Below, one piece after another: positions 61,703-64,000 of a stretch of DNA of 64,000 bases (position 1 is the first letter of the stretch; each line of letters opens with the position of its first letter). The DNA is taken from NCBI GenBank assembly GCA_025456145.1, contig JALOLD010000011.1, positions 22,619 to 86,618 of the forward strand, read 5' to 3'. Both the position numbers and the translations under genes were made by a program. The DNA comes from Thermoanaerobaculales bacterium (GTDB lineage Bacteria; Acidobacteriota; Thermoanaerobaculia; Thermoanaerobaculales; Sulfomarinibacteraceae). Under the pieces are notes generated by a model. The model did no database searches and was not told the origin of the DNA. It saw only the letters and a program-made list of their open reading frames with translations.

Positions 61703-63721
61703 ATGGTCTTCTTCAATTACGCGCTGCGCAAGCTCAACGCCAAGATCGTCTACTACGGTCCGGGTCTGTGTGGGAAGACGACAAACCTGCAGTGGATCCA
61801 CGACCACTTCGAGGGCGGCCAGCGGGGCAAGATGATCTCGCTCGCCACCGAGGGCGACCGGACGATCTTCTTCGACCTGCTGCCGATCGACATCGGCTCG
61901 ATCCGCGGCATGGACGTCACGCTCCAGCTCTACACCGTCCCCGGCCAGGTCCACTACAACTCGACCCGCCAGCTCGTGCTGCGCGGCGCCGACGGCGTGG
62001 TCTTCGTCGCCGACTCGCAGCGCACGATGCGCTCGTCCAACGCCGAGTCCTTCGAGAACCTGCAGGAAAACCTGATGCTCCAGGGCATCGACCTCAAGGA
62101 CTTTCCCCACGTCATCCAGTTCAACAAGCGCGACCTGCGCGACCTGCTGAGCACCGACGACCTCAACGAGCACCTCAACGTCTTCTCGGTGCCGATCTTC
62201 GAGGGTGTCGCGACCGAGGGCATCGGTGTCCAGGAGACCCTCGAGGGCATCGTCAAGCTGGTGATGCGCAACCTGCGCGAGAAGTACGAGCCCCTGGCGA
62301 CCGCCACCGCGCCCCAGCCGCTGTCCCCGATGAAGAGCCGTGGCCCGGCGACGCCGCCGGCGCCGAAGCCGGCCGCTCCACGTCCGAGCCCGCTCGCGCC
62401 CGATTTCGTGTCGCAGGCCGACGAGCCGCCGCCCGTGGTGCCGGCGCCGGTCATTCCACCGGTCGTCGCTCCGCCGCCCAGTTTCGAACGGCCGGCCGAG
62501 CCGCCACCGGTCGCCCGCGCGGGGACCGCCGGGACCACCCGGGATGTCGGCCCCGACTCCGGCTTCGCGGCCTTCCAGAACGAGGACGGCGTGCCGACCG
62601 CGGTCTACGCCGACCTCGAGAGCCAGACCGGGGAGGCCCGCCCGCCGCTCGACAGCAACTGGGGCTCGGTCGCCGAGCCGGCGACCGCGAGCCCCGCTGA
62701 GGCCTCTCCCTCCGATGTGACCGCGGGCTCGGGCCTGAGATTCGACGCCCTCGGCGACGAGACGCTGCCCCGAGCAGCCGGCGAGAGCATGGACGACCTC
62801 TTCGAGGCCGAGCCCCCGACGGTCAAGGACTTCATGCGCACCTCCTTCGCCGGCGCCGGCGCGGTCGCCGACTCGACCGTCGCGCCGCCGAAGGCCGACC
62901 GGTATGTCGACCGGATCGAGGCGCCCGGGCCCTTCGCCCCGCCGCCGGTTTCCGCGGCCTCCGTGCCACCCCCGACGCACGCCTCGTTCGCCGCGCCTGC
63001 GACCCCCGAGCTCGAGATCGACCTCCAGGAGATGGCGGTCTCCGACGAGGTCCGCCAGGCCTTCGGCGCCGCCGAGAACCGCGAGGCCCTCGCCTCGCTG
63101 TGGGACGACGCGCCGTCGCCGGTGGCCGACACCGATGCCTACGAGCTCGAGACGGCGGAGGAGCGGCCGCTCGAGCCGCCTTTCGCCGCGGCCGAGGCGC
63201 CGTCCTTTGTCGACGAGGCGACCCCGACCGTGTTCGAGTCGGCCGATGCCGGCGACGCCGATTACCCCGAGGACGAGCCGACCTTCGACGTCGTCGACTC
63301 GTTCGAGCCCGAACGGGTGTGGGACCCCAACCAGGAGACCGAGCTCGACGAGCCCGAAGGGGCATCCTCCTTCGAGGCGCCGGCCGAGCCGCCCGCACCG
63401 CCCCAGGACGACTGGGTCGATCTCCGCAGCCGGCCGATCATGGTCGGCGTCGGCGACCCCTTTGCCGACGACGACGTGCCGCCGGTGCACGAGATCCTCC
63501 CCGAGCGGTCGCCGATCGTGCCCTCGAGGGGCGCCTTCGAGGTCCGCGCCGAGGACAACCAGCTCCGCCTCCAGCTCCGCGGCTCCGGGGCGATCGCCGA
63601 GATGGGCCAGGTGCGCGCCCTCGACATCGAGGTCCCGGTGCCCGGCCAGTGGGTCGGCAACCGCAAGGTGACCCTCCAGCTCCGCCTCACCCTGACCCCT
63701 GCGGAGGACGGGGATGACTGA
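61703..63721 (+). CDS. MglA-like Ras GTPase with long disordered tail
   Basis: 672 residues. Residues 1 to about 200 are an MglA/Arl-like small GTPase with GPGLCGKTTNLQWI (G1), VPGQVHYNSTRQLVLRGAD (switch II) and NKRDL (G4). MglA GTPases set polarity or control motility and are normally about 195-200 residues. The rest (about 205-670) is Pro/Ala/Asp/Glu-rich and low complexity, ending in a beta-like segment (QLRLQLRGSGAIAEMGQ). It might tether the GTPase to a partner. It overlaps the MerR gene by 8 nt. Confidence 0.85.
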   Translation: MVFFNYALRKLNAKIVYYGPGLCGKTTNLQWIHDHFEGGQRGKMISLATEGDRTIFFDLLPIDIGSIRGMDVTLQLYTVPGQVHYNSTRQLVLRGADGVVFVADSQRTMRSSNAESFENLQENLMLQGIDLKDFPHVIQFNKRDLRDLLSTDDLNEHLNVFSVPIFEGVATEGIGVQETLEGIVKLVMRNLREKYEPLATATAPQPLSPMKSRGPATPPAPKPAAPRPSPLAPDFVSQADEPPPVVPAPVIPPVVAPPPSFERPAEPPPVARAGTAGTTRDVGPDSGFAAFQNEDGVPTAVYADLESQTGEARPPLDSNWGSVAEPATASPAEASPSDVTAGSGLRFDALGDETLPRAAGESMDDLFEAEPPTVKDFMRTSFAGAGAVADSTVAPPKADRYVDRIEAPGPFAPPPVSAASVPPPTHASFAAPATPELEIDLQEMAVSDEVRQAFGAAENREALASLWDDAPSPVADTDAYELETAEERPLEPPFAAAEAPSFVDEATPTVFESADAGDADYPEDEPTFDVVDSFEPERVWDPNQETELDEPEGASSFEAPAEPPAPPQDDWVDLRSRPIMVGVGDPFADDDVPPVHEILPERSPIVPSRGAFEVRAEDNQLRLQLRGSGAIAEMGQVRALDIEVPVPGQWVGNRKVTLQLRLTLTPAEDGDD

Positions 63722-64000
63722 GAAGGTCGTGCTCCCAGGCGACCAGGAGTTCTTCAAGCTCAACGAGGTCTGCAAGCTCGCCAACGTCCAGCCCTACATG
63801 CTGCGCTTCTGGGGCACCGAGTTCGAGCAGCTCGAGACGACGACCACCGACACCGGCCAGCGGCTCTACTCGCGGCCCCAGATGGGCCTCATCCTCGAGA
63901 TCCGCCGGCTGCTCTTCGACGAGGGGCTGACCATCGCCGGCGCCCGCAAGGAGATCGACCGGCTCGTCGGCTCCGGCCGGCTCGACCTCGGCGGCGCGCC
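63714..64000 (+). CDS. MerR-family regulator (3' end cut off by window)
   Basis: About 95 residues are visible. An N-terminal winged helix is seen in FKLNEVCKLANVQPYMLRFW and the following GQRLYSRPQMGLILEIRRLL, then a coiled-coil beginning at IAGARKEIDRLV. MerR regulators sense metals, oxidants or small molecules, or act as heat-shock regulators; the effector domain is not in the window. ATG 63714 overlaps the GTPase gene, suggesting a shared transcript. Confidence 0.85.
   Translation, partial: MTEKVVLPGDQEFFKLNEVCKLANVQPYMLRFWGTEFEQLETTTTDTGQRLYSRPQMGLILEIRRLLFDEGLTIAGARKEIDRLVGSGRLDLGGA

Overview
The window is a very GC-rich bacterial chromosome segment (GC well above 60 % by eye, not computed). 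Genes are densely packed, and many overlap by 4 nt (ATGA/GTGA). The cell looks like an aerobic diderm: LptE and a KdsC-like phosphatase point to an LPS outer membrane, CtaA and CtaB to heme A, and many products carry lipoboxes. The MglA-type GTPase, the paired ArsA ATPases, the word-built intergenic repeats and the codon usage fit Acidobacteriota (Thermoanaerobaculia/Holophagae-like) best, but this is an inference. I see no rRNA, tRNA, CRISPR, prophage or transposase gene; the segment is core chromosome with small intergenic repeat elements.

Layout. 1-4.5 kb: acyl-CoA ligase (cut by the window edge), SCP-x-type thiolase and two alpha/beta hydrolases, separated by inverted repeats. 4.7-8 kb: a membrane micro-protein, a heme oxygenase-like gene, and chorismate mutase-prephenate dehydrogenase with an aminotransferase, preceded by what looks like a Tyr-codon leader-peptide attenuator. 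8-13.1 kb: an MFS-PlsC fusion, then a minus-strand block with two tandem paralogs of unknown function, PspC and a POT-like transporter. 13.2-17.6 kb: MacAB-type efflux operon with two permeases. 17.8-22.7 kb: a thioredoxin-fold lipoprotein and the complete nadA-nadB-nadC de novo NAD operon. 23.1-26.5 kb: DUF3179 protein and ctaB, divergent from ctaA. 26.7-31.8 kb: zinc-ribbon protein, class II aldolase, rarA, lptE, kdsC, thyA, folA and an M23 lipoprotein. 32-36.6 kb: two secreted proteins, an ECF sigma/anti-sigma/membrane-protein operon, an Nfu-like scaffold and a Fur-family regulator. 36.8-39.3 kb: radC, a DUF4920 protein, a PepSY-TM protein and an aquaporin.

39.5-44.4 kb is the most unusual block: a double ECF ATPase, a small S-component-like membrane protein, and an EcfT-like membrane domain fused to a THEP1-type nucleoside triphosphatase. 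A membrane polyferredoxin follows, preceded by a perfect FNR/DNR-type palindrome, and then a Crp/Fnr regulator. I infer an anaerobiosis- or redox-responsive uptake system of unknown substrate.

44.5-48.2 kb: two ArsA/Get3-type ATPases and a long-chain acyl-CoA synthetase in one operon. 48.4-50.6 kb: CGFS glutaredoxin, A-type Fe-S carrier and a YgfZ-TPR fusion, together an Fe-S maturation operon. 50.7-52.6 kb: pepT and a fasciclin protein. 52.7-57.6 kb: a probable light-response module in which a class II photolyase, DUF2867-type SDR and SRPBCC operon diverges from a CarH/LitR-type B12 photoreceptor-repressor. 57.7-64 kb: a DsbA-like lipoprotein, a zinc-ribbon protein, a 55-residue Cys-containing small protein, a lipoprotein, der, an MglA-like GTPase with a roughly 470-residue tail, and a MerR gene cut by the window end.

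Two themes recur between genes. One is hairpin elements whose arms are built from different short repeated words. The other is TAnnnT hexamers placed exactly 6 nt before a start codon, which suggests leaderless transcripts.
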